Shown here piece by piece: positions 32,549 through 41,176 of a DNA stretch of 64,000 nucleotides. Source of the DNA: JACVRN01 sp036389255 (GTDB lineage: Bacteria; Acidobacteriota; Blastocatellia; Pyrinomonadales; Pyrinomonadaceae); contig DASVQI010000041.1 of NCBI GenBank assembly GCA_036389255.1, forward strand, positions 372,001-436,000, read 5' to 3'. A model generated the notes under the pieces. The model searched no databases. It saw only the letters and a list, made by a program, of their open reading frames with translations, and was not told where the DNA came from. The position numbers were made by a program, and so were the translations under genes. Numbering within the stretch: position 1 is the first letter of the stretch; every line of letters starts with the position of its first letter.

Positions 32549-34612
32549 ATGACGCGCTATGTCATCAAAAGACCCGCCAGCGCCACCGAGCCGGACAAGC
32601 TGGCGCGCTACCGCTCGGACTTGAACGAGGAGCAGTACCGCGTGGCGCTGGCTGCGCCGGGCGCGGCTCTGGTCGTGGCGGGCGCGGGCTCAGGCAAGAC
32701 TCGCGTGATTACTTACCGCGTGGCTTACCTGATTGAGCAGGGAGTCGCCCCGGCCCGCATCATGCTGGCGACGTTTACGAACAGGGCCGCCAGAGAGATG
32801 CTGCGCCGCGTGGAGATGCTCACCGGCGGAGGCAGAACAAACAGAGTCTGGGGCGGAACCTTTCACCGCATAGCCAACTTAATCCTGCGCCGTCACGCGG
32901 AGTCCATAGGCTACACGGCCAACTACACCATACTCGATTCCGAAGACGCTAAAGATTTCGTCGCGGCCTGCGTAGACCTCGCGGGAGTGGACACGCGCGC
33001 CCGCCGCTTTCCGAAGGCCGAAGTCCTGCAAGACATCATCAGCTTCGCCAACAACACGGACAGGCCCATTGAAGATGTCATAGCCGCTCGCTACCCGCAC
33101 TTCGAGCCTCTGACCGAGTCGGTAAAGCGCGTTGACTCAATTTACATGGAGCGCAAGCGCGAGACGAACGTGATGGATTACGACGACCTGTTGCTCAACT
33201 GGAAGCGGCTCCTGATGGAGAAGTCCGCTATAGCCAATCTCTACAGTGAGCAGTTCGAGCACATACTCGTTGACGAGTATCAGGACACGAACAAGTTGCA
33301 GGCGGAGATAATTGACCTGCTCGCTGTGCGCCACCGCAACGTGATGGTCGTGGGCGACGACGCGCAGAGCATCTTCGCTTGGCGCGGCGCTGAGTTCACG
33401 AACATCTACGAGTTTCCGAAGCGCTACCCGGAGGCGCAGGTTTATAGGCTTGAGACAAACTATCGCTCCAGCCCTGAAATCCTTGCGCTCGCAAACGTCT
33501 CGATTGCGTCGAACCGCAAGCAGTTTCCCAAAACCCTCCGAGCCGCGCGCGAGTCAAAGGGCATGATGCCGGCGCTTCTGCCGTGCCGCGACGTAGACCA
33601 GCAGGCCGCGTTCATAGCCGCGCGCGTTCTTGAGCTGAGAGACGAAGGCGTCCCGCTCGAAGAGATAGCCGTGCTTTATCGCTCTCATTATCACTCGCTT
33701 GAGCTGCAACTGGAGCTGACGCGTCGCGGCATCCCTTATCGCATCAGAAGCGGCGTGCGCTTCTTTGAGCAGGCGCACATCAAGGACGTTGTAGCTTACC
33801 TGCGCGTCATCACGAACCCGCGCGACGAGCTGGCGTGGAAGCGCGTCCTCAGACTGATTCCGCAGGTCGGCCCAGCGACGGCCAACAGAATCTGGGAGCA
33901 ACTGGCTTACGCTCCAGACCCTCTGGCGCTCGTGCGCCGCGAAGATTTTCAGGCAGCGCCGCGCACTCGCGGCTCAGGCTGGACGGAGTTTCTCTCGCTC
34001 GTTGAAGCTCTTGTCTCGGACGAGAATCGTCAGAACCCTGCGCGGCAGATAGAGCTTATACTGGCTCGCGGCTACGACGCGTACCTTGCGAACACTTATG
34101 AGAACGCGGAGGCGCGGCTTGAGGACTTAAGACAGCTTGCGCGTTACTCTACGCGCTTCGCTTCAACGGAAGAGTTTCTCGGAGAGCTGGCGCTTCTGGC
34201 GACCGAGCGATACGGAGCGCCGCAGCCGGTCACGGGCGAAGATGTAGTGATGGGCAGCGAAGAGGATGAGCTATTGACGCTGACGAGCGTGCATCAGGCA
34301 AAGGGATTGGAATGGCGCGCGGTCTTTCTCATCTGGGCAGCCGACGGCAAGTTCCCCAGCCCGCGCTCTCTGCGTGACGCGGAGGGCGAAGAGGAGGAGC
34401 GTCGTCTCTGGTACGTGGCGCTGACGCGCGCGGCAGAGCAGCTTTACATCACCTATCCGTTGATGGTGACGGACTACAATCGCCAGACGGTGCTGCAAAA
34501 GCCCTCGCGCTTTGTCACGGAAGTTCCGCCGGAGCTTTACGACATCTGGACGCTGGAAGAAGAGAGCCTCCCGCTTCAGCCCGAAGACGAGACGCAAAAA
34601 TATCTGAATTAG
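32549..34612 (+). CDS. UvrD/Rep/PcrA-type superfamily 1 DNA helicase
   Basis: A 687-residue helicase with all SF1A motifs: motif I VVAGAGSGKTRVITYR, motif Ia LATFTNRAAREML, motif II DEYQDTN, motif III VVGDDAQSIFAWRG, motif IV LETNYRS, motif V SVHQAKGLEWRAVFLI and motif VI YVALTRAAEQLYI. It unwinds 3'-5' in repair and replication restart. It is shorter than most PcrA/UvrD proteins and lacks the long C-terminal tail that binds RNA polymerase or UvrB. It opens divergently from ybaB. Confidence 0.95.
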   Translation: MTRYVIKRPASATEPDKLARYRSDLNEEQYRVALAAPGAALVVAGAGSGKTRVITYRVAYLIEQGVAPARIMLATFTNRAAREMLRRVEMLTGGGRTNRVWGGTFHRIANLILRRHAESIGYTANYTILDSEDAKDFVAACVDLAGVDTRARRFPKAEVLQDIISFANNTDRPIEDVIAARYPHFEPLTESVKRVDSIYMERKRETNVMDYDDLLLNWKRLLMEKSAIANLYSEQFEHILVDEYQDTNKLQAEIIDLLAVRHRNVMVVGDDAQSIFAWRGAEFTNIYEFPKRYPEAQVYRLETNYRSSPEILALANVSIASNRKQFPKTLRAARESKGMMPALLPCRDVDQQAAFIAARVLELRDEGVPLEEIAVLYRSHYHSLELQLELTRRGIPYRIRSGVRFFEQAHIKDVVAYLRVITNPRDELAWKRVLRLIPQVGPATANRIWEQLAYAPDPLALVRREDFQAAPRTRGSGWTEFLSLVEALVSDENRQNPARQIELILARGYDAYLANTYENAEARLEDLRQLARYSTRFASTEEFLGELALLATERYGAPQPVTGEDVVMGSEEDELLTLTSVHQAKGLEWRAVFLIWAADGKFPSPRSLRDAEGEEEERRLWYVALTRAAEQLYITYPLMVTDYNRQTVLQKPSRFVTEVPPELYDIWTLEEESLPLQPEDETQKYLN

Positions 34613-34666
34613 AAGAGGAGACGGGCCAGAGCCGCCTGCTTGAGCAGAAAGGCGCTGACCCTCTAT

Positions 34667-35389
34667 ATGGAAAACCAGAACAGCCAGCCGAGCATGGAAG
34701 AGCGCACTCTGCGCGCAGAGATTAAAATCTACTATGACGTTCACGTGCCCACGGAAGGGGACTTTGAAGGCGCGGCCAGACCCCTGCTGGTGGCGCTTCA
34801 CGGCTACGGCGCGAACAAGCGGCAGATGATGAGAGAAGCTCGGAGCCTCTCTCCTGCCGATTTCGCCATTGCTTCCATTCAGGGCTTTCACCAGCACATA
34901 CGCGAGCCGCGCGAGGCGGGCGGCCCACTTCGCTTCGGCTTCGGCTGGGTGACGAACTTTCACCCGGAAGAATCGGTCGCGCTTCATCACGAGGCGATTA
35001 ATCACGTGATTGATACTCTTATCACAGAGCGGGTCTGTGACGCGGAGCGCATCTTTCTTCTGGGATTCTCGCAGACGTGCGCGCTCAATTATCGCTACGC
35101 TTTCACTTACGCGGAGCGACTGCGCGGAGTCATAGGGATATGCGGCGGCCTGCCCGGCGACTGGGAGACGAGCCAGCTTTACAGAGAGACGAAAGCATCC
35201 GTGCTCTACCTGTCGGGCACGCGCGACGAGTTCTACTCGCCCGAGCGCATTCGGAACTACGGCGAGCAACTGCGCCTGCGCGCACGCGACGTTGAGGTTC
35301 GCGCTTACGACGCCGCGCACGAGATTGTGCCAGCCATGCGCGAAGAGGTGAAAGAATGGCTACAGGCTCGCGCGCGTCAGGGCGTATAA
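34667..35389 (+). CDS. Alpha/beta-hydrolase, phospholipase/carboxylesterase type
   Basis: A cytoplasmic esterase of about 240 residues. It has an oxyanion segment LVALHGYGANKRQM, the nucleophile elbow LGFSQT (Ser in G-F-S-Q), an acidic residue in YLSGTRDEFYS and a late His in AAHEIVPAM. This matches the YpfH/carboxylesterase 2 group. The ATG at 34667 is preferred over a TTG at 34640; a second ATG at 34694 is also possible, and no Shine-Dalgarno decides between them. It follows the helicase on the same strand. Confidence 0.85.
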   Translation: MENQNSQPSMEERTLRAEIKIYYDVHVPTEGDFEGAARPLLVALHGYGANKRQMMREARSLSPADFAIASIQGFHQHIREPREAGGPLRFGFGWVTNFHPEESVALHHEAINHVIDTLITERVCDAERIFLLGFSQTCALNYRYAFTYAERLRGVIGICGGLPGDWETSQLYRETKASVLYLSGTRDEFYSPERIRNYGEQLRLRARDVEVRAYDAAHEIVPAMREEVKEWLQARARQGV

Positions 35390-35482
35390 TGCCTGCTGAA
35401 AAGGATTGCTCTTAAAGTTAAAGCTCAAAGCCGCCGGATTCTCTTATCCGCAGGCTTCAACTCGCTCTCAGGAAAGAGTTAT

Positions 35483-35941
35483 ATGAAAGCCATTATTCTC
35501 TTAGCCCTTTGCGTAATCTCTGCCGCGAGCGCGGGCGCGCAGCAAAACGGCGCTGTGAAGCCGGGCAAGCGCGAGCGTCAGATGATGACGGAGGTGCGTG
35601 CCGTGCTGGATGCTCAGGTGGCCGCGTGGAATCGCGGCGACATAGAAGGCTTCATGCGTGGCTACGCCGAGTCGGACGACACCATCTTTATTTCAGGCGA
35701 TACGGTGACGCGCGGCTGGCAGACGGTCTTGAATCGCTACAAGAAGGGCTACGACTCGCGCGAGAAGATGGGCGTGCTAACCTTCTCCGAGCTTGAGATA
35801 ACACCCTTCGGGAAAGACGCCGCCATAGTAATCGGTCGCTGGCAGTTGAAGCGCGCCGGGGATGAGCCGAAAGGGCGCTTCACTCTCATCCTACGACGCA
35901 CACAGGCGGGCTGGCGCATAGTCCACGACCACACTTCATAA
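35483..35941 (+). CDS. Exported NTF2-like (DUF4440/SnoaL) protein
   Basis: A 152-residue protein with a signal peptide (MKAIILLALCVISAASAGAQ) and an NTF2-like cone fold: VLDAQVAAWNRGDIEGFM, then YAESDDTIFISGD, and the closing strand GWRIVHDHTS. A similar exported protein lies at 40448-41107. Members of this fold bind small ligands or act as ketosteroid-isomerase-like enzymes, and no catalytic residues can be assigned. It precedes the S9 peptidase on the same strand, separated by a long hairpin. Confidence 0.82.
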   Translation: MKAIILLALCVISAASAGAQQNGAVKPGKRERQMMTEVRAVLDAQVAAWNRGDIEGFMRGYAESDDTIFISGDTVTRGWQTVLNRYKKGYDSREKMGVLTFSELEITPFGKDAAIVIGRWQLKRAGDEPKGRFTLILRRTQAGWRIVHDHTS

Positions 35942-35954
35942 AAACAGTCCGGAG

Positions 35955-36036
35955 AGTCCAGAGAGTCTAGAGAGTCTGGAGAGTCAAGAAGCGTTCTTCT
36001 CTCTAGACTCTCCAGACTCTCTAGACTCTCTGGACT
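35955..36036. repeat. GAGAGTC-word hairpin upstream of the S9 peptidase
   Basis: Exact 31-base arms (35955-35985 and 36006-36036) with a 20-base loop. Each arm is made of near-repeats of GAGAGTCTGGA/GAGAGTCTA. It ends 22 bases before the peptidase ATG. A related element follows that gene at 38067. Confidence 0.85.
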
Positions 36037-36058
36037 TAAAATCGGGAGGCTCCTCTTA

Positions 36059-38065
36059 ATGCGAAAACTAATGGGCATGATATTGACGCTGGCTCTCATG
36101 CTGCTCTCATTTCCGTATGCTCGTATGGTCAGGGCGCAGGGAGTGCAGGTTGGCGCGAGCGTGCAGGTGCGAGAGCGCTTCGGCATAGACCGCTACCTGA
36201 ATATGCGAAGCGCGTCTTCGCCTACCTTTTCCCTGAACGGCGACCGCGTGGCCTTTCTGACGAACATCACGGGCACGCCGCAGGTCTGGACGGTCGGCGC
36301 GGGCGGCGGCTGGCCCGAGCAGTTGACTTACTACGCGGACAGGGTTGATTTCGTCAGGTGGTCGCCGGACGGCACAGGAATGGTGTTCGCCAAGTCGCGC
36401 GGCGGGGACGAGAACGCGCAGCTATTCTGGCTTGCGCCCGACGGCTCGGAGATTCGTCAGCTTACGGACGCGCCCAAGGTGCGTCATAACTTCGGAGAGT
36501 GGTCGCATGACGGGCGGCGCATCAGCTACACCTCAAATAAACGCAATCCGAACTTCTTCGACGTCTACGTGATGGACGTGGCCACGGGGCGCGAGGAGAT
36601 GGTCTATCAGCAGGACGGCTCGAACGACGTGGCCGCTTGGTCGCAGGACGGGCGCTACATGGTCGTCTCGCACAGCAACGAAGAGCTGAGCCTTGATAAC
36701 GACCTCTTTCTGGTAGATACGCGAGATAGACAGGCCACTCTTCTGACGCAGCATCAGGGCTCGGCAGAGTTCGGTGATGTTAACTTCACGCGCGACGGCC
36801 GCTCAATCATCTTCGGCACCAACGATAACCGCGAGTTCTATCAACTGGCGCGCATGGATTTGCAGACCAAGCGTGCGGAGACGCTGGACAACTCCGAGTG
36901 GGACATGGATGCGGGCGTGATGTCCAATGACGGTCGCACGCTGGCCTACACTCTGAACCGCGACGGCTTCAGCGAGCTTTACGTGCGGGAGGTTTCGGCG
37001 GACGGAAGCCTCGGCCCGAAGGGCACGCCCGTCTCTCTTCCCGGAAAAGGAATCGTGGGCGTGCTCGAATTCTCGCGCGATAACCGGCGGCTGGCGTTCA
37101 CCTTCAACGGCGCTCGCTACAACACGGACGTATGGCTCTACGATTTGCAGAGCCGCGCGCTCACACAGCTCACTCATAGCTCTCGCGCCGGAATCCCGCA
37201 GTCAACTTTCGTAGAGCCGGAGCTTGTGCGCTTCAAGAGCTTCGACGGTCGTGACATCCCTGCTTGGTACTATCGCCCGCAGGTGGCTGCGGCGGCTGGC
37301 TTGAACGTTCCCGGCAACGCCACCATAAATATCACGGCCGGGAACGCCGGAATCGGAAGCGTCAGCGTCAGCGCGGGCCGGGGCATCCCCGTCATAGTCA
37401 GCGTGCACGGCGGCCCCGAAGGGCAGGAGCGGCCCGCCTTCAGCAGCATCTATCAATACTTTCTATCGCGCGGCTACGGCATACTGGCTACGAACGTGCG
37501 CGGCAGCACAGGCTACGGCAAGACCTTCACGCACCTTGACGACGTTCGCAAGCGAGAGGACTCGGTCAAAGATTTGGCGGCAGCCGCAGAATGGCTCAAG
37601 ACGCAGGGCGGCGCAGACCCGCGACGCATAGCCGTCATGGGCGGCTCTTATGGAGGCTACATGACGCTGGCGGCCATCACGCTCTACCCAGAGCTGTGGG
37701 CCGCAGCCGTTGACACGGTCGGCATAGCCAACTTTGAAAGCTTTCTCAGGAACACTTCCGGCTACCGCCGCAAGCTGCGGGAGGTGGAGTACGGCTCGTT
37801 AGAGCGTGACTCAGAGTTCCTACGCTCCATCTCGCCGCTCTACAGGGTGGACAGGATACGCACGCCGCTCTTCGTCATACACGGCAAGAACGACCCGCGC
37901 GTGCCCTACACGGAAGCCGAGCAGATAGTGGAAGCGCTGCGCCGACGCAACGCGCCCGTCGAATACAAGCTCTTCGACGACGAAGGCCACGGCGTAGCCA
38001 AGCTCTCCAATCGCCTGATTGTCTACCCCATGGTCGCAAACTTCCTCGATAGATACATGAAATAA
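36059..38065 (+). CDS. S9-family prolyl oligopeptidase/acylaminoacyl peptidase, exported
   Basis: A 668-residue protein with an N-terminal signal sequence, then a beta-propeller of PD40/WD40-like blades (VDFVRWSPDGTGMVFA, GEWSHDGRRISYTS), then an alpha/beta-hydrolase domain. The catalytic triad is visible as Ser530 in GGSYGGYM, Asp612 in GKNDPRVP and His644 in DEGHGVAK. It probably cleaves short peptides in the periplasm. A Gly/Asn-rich insert (NVPGNATINITAGNAGIGSV) joins the two domains. GGGAGG lies upstream of the ATG. Confidence 0.94.
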   Translation: MRKLMGMILTLALMLLSFPYARMVRAQGVQVGASVQVRERFGIDRYLNMRSASSPTFSLNGDRVAFLTNITGTPQVWTVGAGGGWPEQLTYYADRVDFVRWSPDGTGMVFAKSRGGDENAQLFWLAPDGSEIRQLTDAPKVRHNFGEWSHDGRRISYTSNKRNPNFFDVYVMDVATGREEMVYQQDGSNDVAAWSQDGRYMVVSHSNEELSLDNDLFLVDTRDRQATLLTQHQGSAEFGDVNFTRDGRSIIFGTNDNREFYQLARMDLQTKRAETLDNSEWDMDAGVMSNDGRTLAYTLNRDGFSELYVREVSADGSLGPKGTPVSLPGKGIVGVLEFSRDNRRLAFTFNGARYNTDVWLYDLQSRALTQLTHSSRAGIPQSTFVEPELVRFKSFDGRDIPAWYYRPQVAAAAGLNVPGNATINITAGNAGIGSVSVSAGRGIPVIVSVHGGPEGQERPAFSSIYQYFLSRGYGILATNVRGSTGYGKTFTHLDDVRKREDSVKDLAAAAEWLKTQGGADPRRIAVMGGSYGGYMTLAAITLYPELWAAAVDTVGIANFESFLRNTSGYRRKLREVEYGSLERDSEFLRSISPLYRVDRIRTPLFVIHGKNDPRVPYTEAEQIVEALRRRNAPVEYKLFDDEGHGVAKLSNRLIVYPMVANFLDRYMK

Positions 38066-38066
38066 G

Positions 38067-38154
38067 AGTCCGGAGAGTCCGGAGAGTCTATAGAGTCTAT
38101 AGAGAAGAACGCTTCCCGACTCTCTAGACTCTCTAGACTCTCCAGACTCTCCAG
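38067..38154. repeat. GAGAGTC-word hairpin downstream of the S9 peptidase
   Basis: A longer but less perfect relative of the element at 35955, with left arm words GGAGAGTCC and TAGAGTCTA and right arm words GACTCTCTA and GACTCTCCA. The two flank one gene. Confidence 0.75.
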
Positions 38155-38162
38155 ACTTTCTT

Positions 38163-39437
38163 ATGCTGGCAGTCATTAATTGCTCGCAGGTCGTGACGCT
38201 GGGTGGTGCGAGCCGCCCGCGCGTCGGACGGGAGATGAGCGAGCTTTCCATCATCACTGACGGCGCGCTCGTTGTGCGCGACGGGCGGTTCGAGAAGGTG
38301 GGCGCTCGCCGCGAGATAGAGCCGCTTATAGGTTCTGGCTGCGAGGTGGTGGATGCCGGAGGGCGCGTGGTGTTGCCGGGATTCGTTGACGCTCACGCGC
38401 ACCCGGTCTTCGCCGGAACGCGTGCGGACGAGTATGAAGAGCGCGCGCGTGGCGCGACTTATCAGGAGATAGCAGCGCGCGGCGGCGGGATTCGCTCGAC
38501 GGTGAAGCGGACGCGCGAGGCCGGGTTTGATGAGTTGGTCGCGGCAGGTAAGCGCTATGCGGACTGGTTTCTGCGAACCGGCACGACTACTGTCGAGGCG
38601 AAGTCCGGTTACGGCTTGACTACGGAAGACGAGCTGAAGATATTGCGCGCGGTCAGACGCTTGAACGAAGAGACGCCGCTTCGTTACGTGCCGACCTTTC
38701 TGGGCGCGCACGATGTGCCGAGCGAATACCGCGCACGCCGCGAAGATTATATTGAGCTGGTCACGGAAGAGATGCTGCCGTGCGTGGCCGTAGAGCGGCT
38801 GGCCGAATACTGCGACGTGTTCTGCGAGGAGAAGGTTTTTACTCTGGACGAATCGCGCAAGGTGTTGGAGGCCGCGCGCCGCCACGGCCTTAAGCTCAGG
38901 ATTCATGCAGACCAGTTGACGCTTTCGGGCGGCGCGCATCTGGCTGCGGAGCTTGGGGCCGCGACCGCAGACCATCTTGAGCACACTGACGCATCCGGCA
39001 TACGGGCTCTGAAGGCGGCGGGAGTCCAGCCCGTGCTTCTGCCCGGCTCCGTCTACGCGCTAGGCTCTTCACGCTACCCGGCCGCGCGAGAGATGATAGA
39101 TGCCGGGCTGGCCGTGGTGCTTGCGACCGATTTTAATCCCGGCTCAAGTCCGACGCCTTCCATCCCTATGATTCTGTCACTCGCTTCGACTCACATGAAG
39201 ATGACGCCCGCCGAGAGCCTGACGGCCGCGACCATCAATGCTGCGTACAGCCTCGGACTGGGAAGCGAAGTCGGCTCAATCGAAGAGGGGAAACGCGCTG
39301 ACTTCTGCATACACGACGCTTCGGATTACCGCGAAGTAGCCTACTTCTTCGGAGTCGAGCACGCGCGCGAACTCTTCGTAGAAGGCCGCCGGGTATTCAG
39401 GCGCGAGCCCGCCTTGAGTACACAAGATAATGGATGA
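38163..39437 (+). CDS. hutI: Imidazolonepropionase
   Basis: A 424-residue amidohydrolase of the histidine degradation pathway; it opens imidazolone-5-propionate to N-formimino-glutamate. The metal site DAHAHPVFAGTRADEY, the substrate loop ATYQEIAARGGGIRST, LRIHADQL, ADHLEHT and ATDFNPGSSPT are all typical of HutI. Length is normal. No other hut gene is present in the window, so the rest of the pathway must lie elsewhere or be absent. It starts 8 bases after a long intergenic hairpin. Confidence 0.96.
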   Translation: MLAVINCSQVVTLGGASRPRVGREMSELSIITDGALVVRDGRFEKVGARREIEPLIGSGCEVVDAGGRVVLPGFVDAHAHPVFAGTRADEYEERARGATYQEIAARGGGIRSTVKRTREAGFDELVAAGKRYADWFLRTGTTTVEAKSGYGLTTEDELKILRAVRRLNEETPLRYVPTFLGAHDVPSEYRARREDYIELVTEEMLPCVAVERLAEYCDVFCEEKVFTLDESRKVLEAARRHGLKLRIHADQLTLSGGAHLAAELGAATADHLEHTDASGIRALKAAGVQPVLLPGSVYALGSSRYPAAREMIDAGLAVVLATDFNPGSSPTPSIPMILSLASTHMKMTPAESLTAATINAAYSLGLGSEVGSIEEGKRADFCIHDASDYREVAYFFGVEHARELFVEGRRVFRREPALSTQDNG

Positions 39438-39446
39438 AAATAACGG

Positions 39447-39475
39447 TTGACGCACAATAGATACTCATTTATTAT
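39447..39475 (+). promoter_or_regulatory. Predicted sigma70-type promoter of a short transcription unit
   Basis: TTGACG (39447-39452), a 17-base spacer and TATTAT (39470-39475). The start would be near 39482, 10 bases before a perfect anti-SD complement. Confidence 0.75.
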
Positions 39476-39512
39476 CGCCTTAACACTGAGGAAGGAGGTG
39501 ATTCTAAAATAT

Positions 39513-39548
39513 ATGAGTTCTTATCACAGTGAGGTGGCTGAAGCCTAG
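39513..39548 (+). CDS. Possible 11-residue ORF with a perfect Shine-Dalgarno
   Basis: The ORF encodes MSSYHSEVAEA and stops at TAG. AAGGAGGTGAT (39492-39502) is an exact 11-base complement of the 3' end of 16S rRNA and lies 10 bases before the ATG. The unit has its own promoter and a terminator, giving an RNA of about 210 bases. The rest of the RNA can form small hairpins (TTGTCT-GAATT-AGACAA near 39600). It might be a leader peptide, a small protein, or an RNA whose SD-like site has another role. Translation is not demonstrated. Confidence 0.4.
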   Translation: MSSYHSEVAEA

Positions 39549-39648
39549 AACTTCAGGACAACACTTCCTATTTGTTTGGGTGTTTGGTCCGAGTTCGTTG
39601 TCTGAATTAGACAAAGGCACACAGGCTAATCCCAACAGTTACACCGAC

Positions 39649-39691
39649 GAGAGACGCTTTGCTGGAAATGCGAAGCGTCTCTCTTTCTTTT
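39649..39691. terminator. Rho-independent terminator
   Basis: Arms GAGAGACGCTT (39649-39659) and AAGCGTCTCTC (39673-39683), then TTTCTTTT on the plus strand. It ends the short unit from 39482 and may also serve the convergent Crp/Fnr gene. Confidence 0.9.
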
Positions 39692-39709
39692 AAGAGATGA
39701 AAGAGAAGC

Positions 39710-40396
39710 TCAACTACTGAAGAGACGGTCGTACTCTTCCTTCGTCATCCTGTAGCACTCGCAGGCGGCCCGCTCCAGCGCCTCACGATTAAGAATCCGT
39801 ATCGTCCCTCGACCGTAGCTAATCAATCCCGCGTCCTGTAGCACTCCGGCCGCGACAGAGACGCCGGGGCGTCTGACGCCGAGCATCGTCGCCAGAAACT
39901 CCTGCGTCAGATTTACCTCGTCCGAGCCTACGCCGTCCGAACTCATCAACAGCCAGCGACAGAGCCTCTCTTCCACCTTGTGCCGTGCGTTGCAGGCCGT
40001 GGACTGCGAGCCTGTGATTATGACCGTGTGTATGTAGCGATTCAGAAGCTTACTGAGTGGGCCGCCTTCGTCGTACATCTCTTTAACTACGCTGGCCCTG
40101 ACGCGCAAAGCCTCGCCGGGAACCTGCGTGAAAGTAGGCATGGTGGTCGTCCCTGCGTCCAGAAGGACTGGCACGCCCGACATGCCTTCGCGCCCGATTG
40201 TTCCGGACTCTACGGTCGAGCCGTCTTCTAGAATCGTTACCAGAGAAAGCAGGCAGTTCAGTGGAAAGTAGATGTCCCTGATAGGCTCATCCGGCACTAT
40301 CACGTGTTGGCCGTGACTGAGCGTGACGCGCTCTAGGTGAGGGCTCAGGCGCGCGAGCTCTTCTTCCGGCAGGCAGGCTAGAAGACGATTTTCCAT
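39710..40396 (-). CDS. Crp/Fnr-family transcriptional regulator
   Basis: A 228-residue regulator with an N-terminal cyclic-nucleotide-binding-type beta-barrel (VTLSHGQHVIVPDEPIRDIY and VESGTIGREGMSGVPVLL) and a C-terminal winged helix (LTQEFLATMLGVRRPGVSVA, then AAGVLQDAGLISYGRG). It has no FNR-type N-terminal cysteine cluster, so oxygen sensing through FeS is unlikely. The C-terminus YRMTKEEYDRLF is common in the soil-bacterial subgroup of this family. The effector is unknown. Confidence 0.92.
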   Translation of the reverse strand: MENRLLACLPEEELARLSPHLERVTLSHGQHVIVPDEPIRDIYFPLNCLLSLVTILEDGSTVESGTIGREGMSGVPVLLDAGTTTMPTFTQVPGEALRVRASVVKEMYDEGGPLSKLLNRYIHTVIITGSQSTACNARHKVEERLCRWLLMSSDGVGSDEVNLTQEFLATMLGVRRPGVSVAAGVLQDAGLISYGRGTIRILNREALERAACECYRMTKEEYDRLFSS

Positions 40397-40447
40397 CTAG
40401 ATACTTACTCCGCACGCATATAAGCGACTCAAGCGACAACTAGCGGC

Positions 40448-41107
40448 TCAGGGCCTTGTCGGCGTCGTGGTCTGTTCCGAAGCGGGCAGCCGCGAAGGGT
40501 CTGGCGCGTCGGGAGAAGTGTGCAGGTGAACGGCCTTCCACTGGCCGTTGATGCGCTGGAAGACCAGCGTCATCCGGCCCGAAGCTGTTTCAGGCGTCCC
40601 CTTGTAGGTCTGCGTCTGCGTCCATAGACAAGTGACCATGGCCGCATCGCGTCCGAGCATCAGCACGCGGCGGTCTCGCACCGTGAGCTTCACGTCCTTA
40701 AGGTTCGGATAAGAGCTTTCACGATTCTTGCGCATCTGCTCCCATGTGCGCGTGACCGTGCCGTTGAAGTTAAAGAGTATAAGCTGTTGAGAGTTCCAGT
40801 AAGCGTTCGTCACCAGAGCAACGTCCGCCTTCTCTATCCCCGCTATCAGAGAGTCGAACGCGTCAACGACACCTTTGGATGAGACGTCGTCCGCGTTGCC
40901 TGTGTTGTTGCGGCGAGCCGTGCGTCCCTGACGCGCGCCCGCGTCCGTCGTACGCGAGTCCGTGTTGCCCTGCTGCGTCTGAGCCGGAGCGGTAGTTTGC
41001 GTGCGCGGGCGCGATGCTGGCGGCGCTGGCGTGTTGGAGTTCTGCGCCATGCAAAGCGGCGCGGCCGCGAAAACTACGGCAATGATAAAAGCTAATCTCT
41101 GAAGCAT
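40448..41107 (-). CDS. Exported NTF2-like (DUF4440) protein with disordered linker
   Basis: A 219-residue protein with a signal peptide (LAFIIAVVFAAAPLCMAQ), a Pro/Thr/Gln-rich linker of about 50 residues, then an NTF2-like domain (FDSLIAGIEKADVALVTNAY and the closing RINGQWKAVHLHTSPD). It resembles the exported protein at 35483-35941 in fold and in its final strand. GAGGAGTGC lies just before the ATG. Function is unknown; ligand binding in the periplasm is a reasonable guess. Confidence 0.82.
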   Translation of the reverse strand: MLQRLAFIIAVVFAAAPLCMAQNSNTPAPPASRPRTQTTAPAQTQQGNTDSRTTDAGARQGRTARRNNTGNADDVSSKGVVDAFDSLIAGIEKADVALVTNAYWNSQQLILFNFNGTVTRTWEQMRKNRESSYPNLKDVKLTVRDRRVLMLGRDAAMVTCLWTQTQTYKGTPETASGRMTLVFQRINGQWKAVHLHTSPDAPDPSRLPASEQTTTPTRP

Positions 41108-41176
41108 AAAGCACTCCTCAAATAAAGTTCCAAGCCTAAAGACCCGGGTTGACAGAAAGAGTTTTAGACTTCGGAC

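Noticed and set aside
35749..38257. Minus-strand ORFs with SLESLE and SGESRESRES repeats
   Set aside because: They arise from the GAGAGTC-word hairpins and antisense peptidase sequence rather than from genes.
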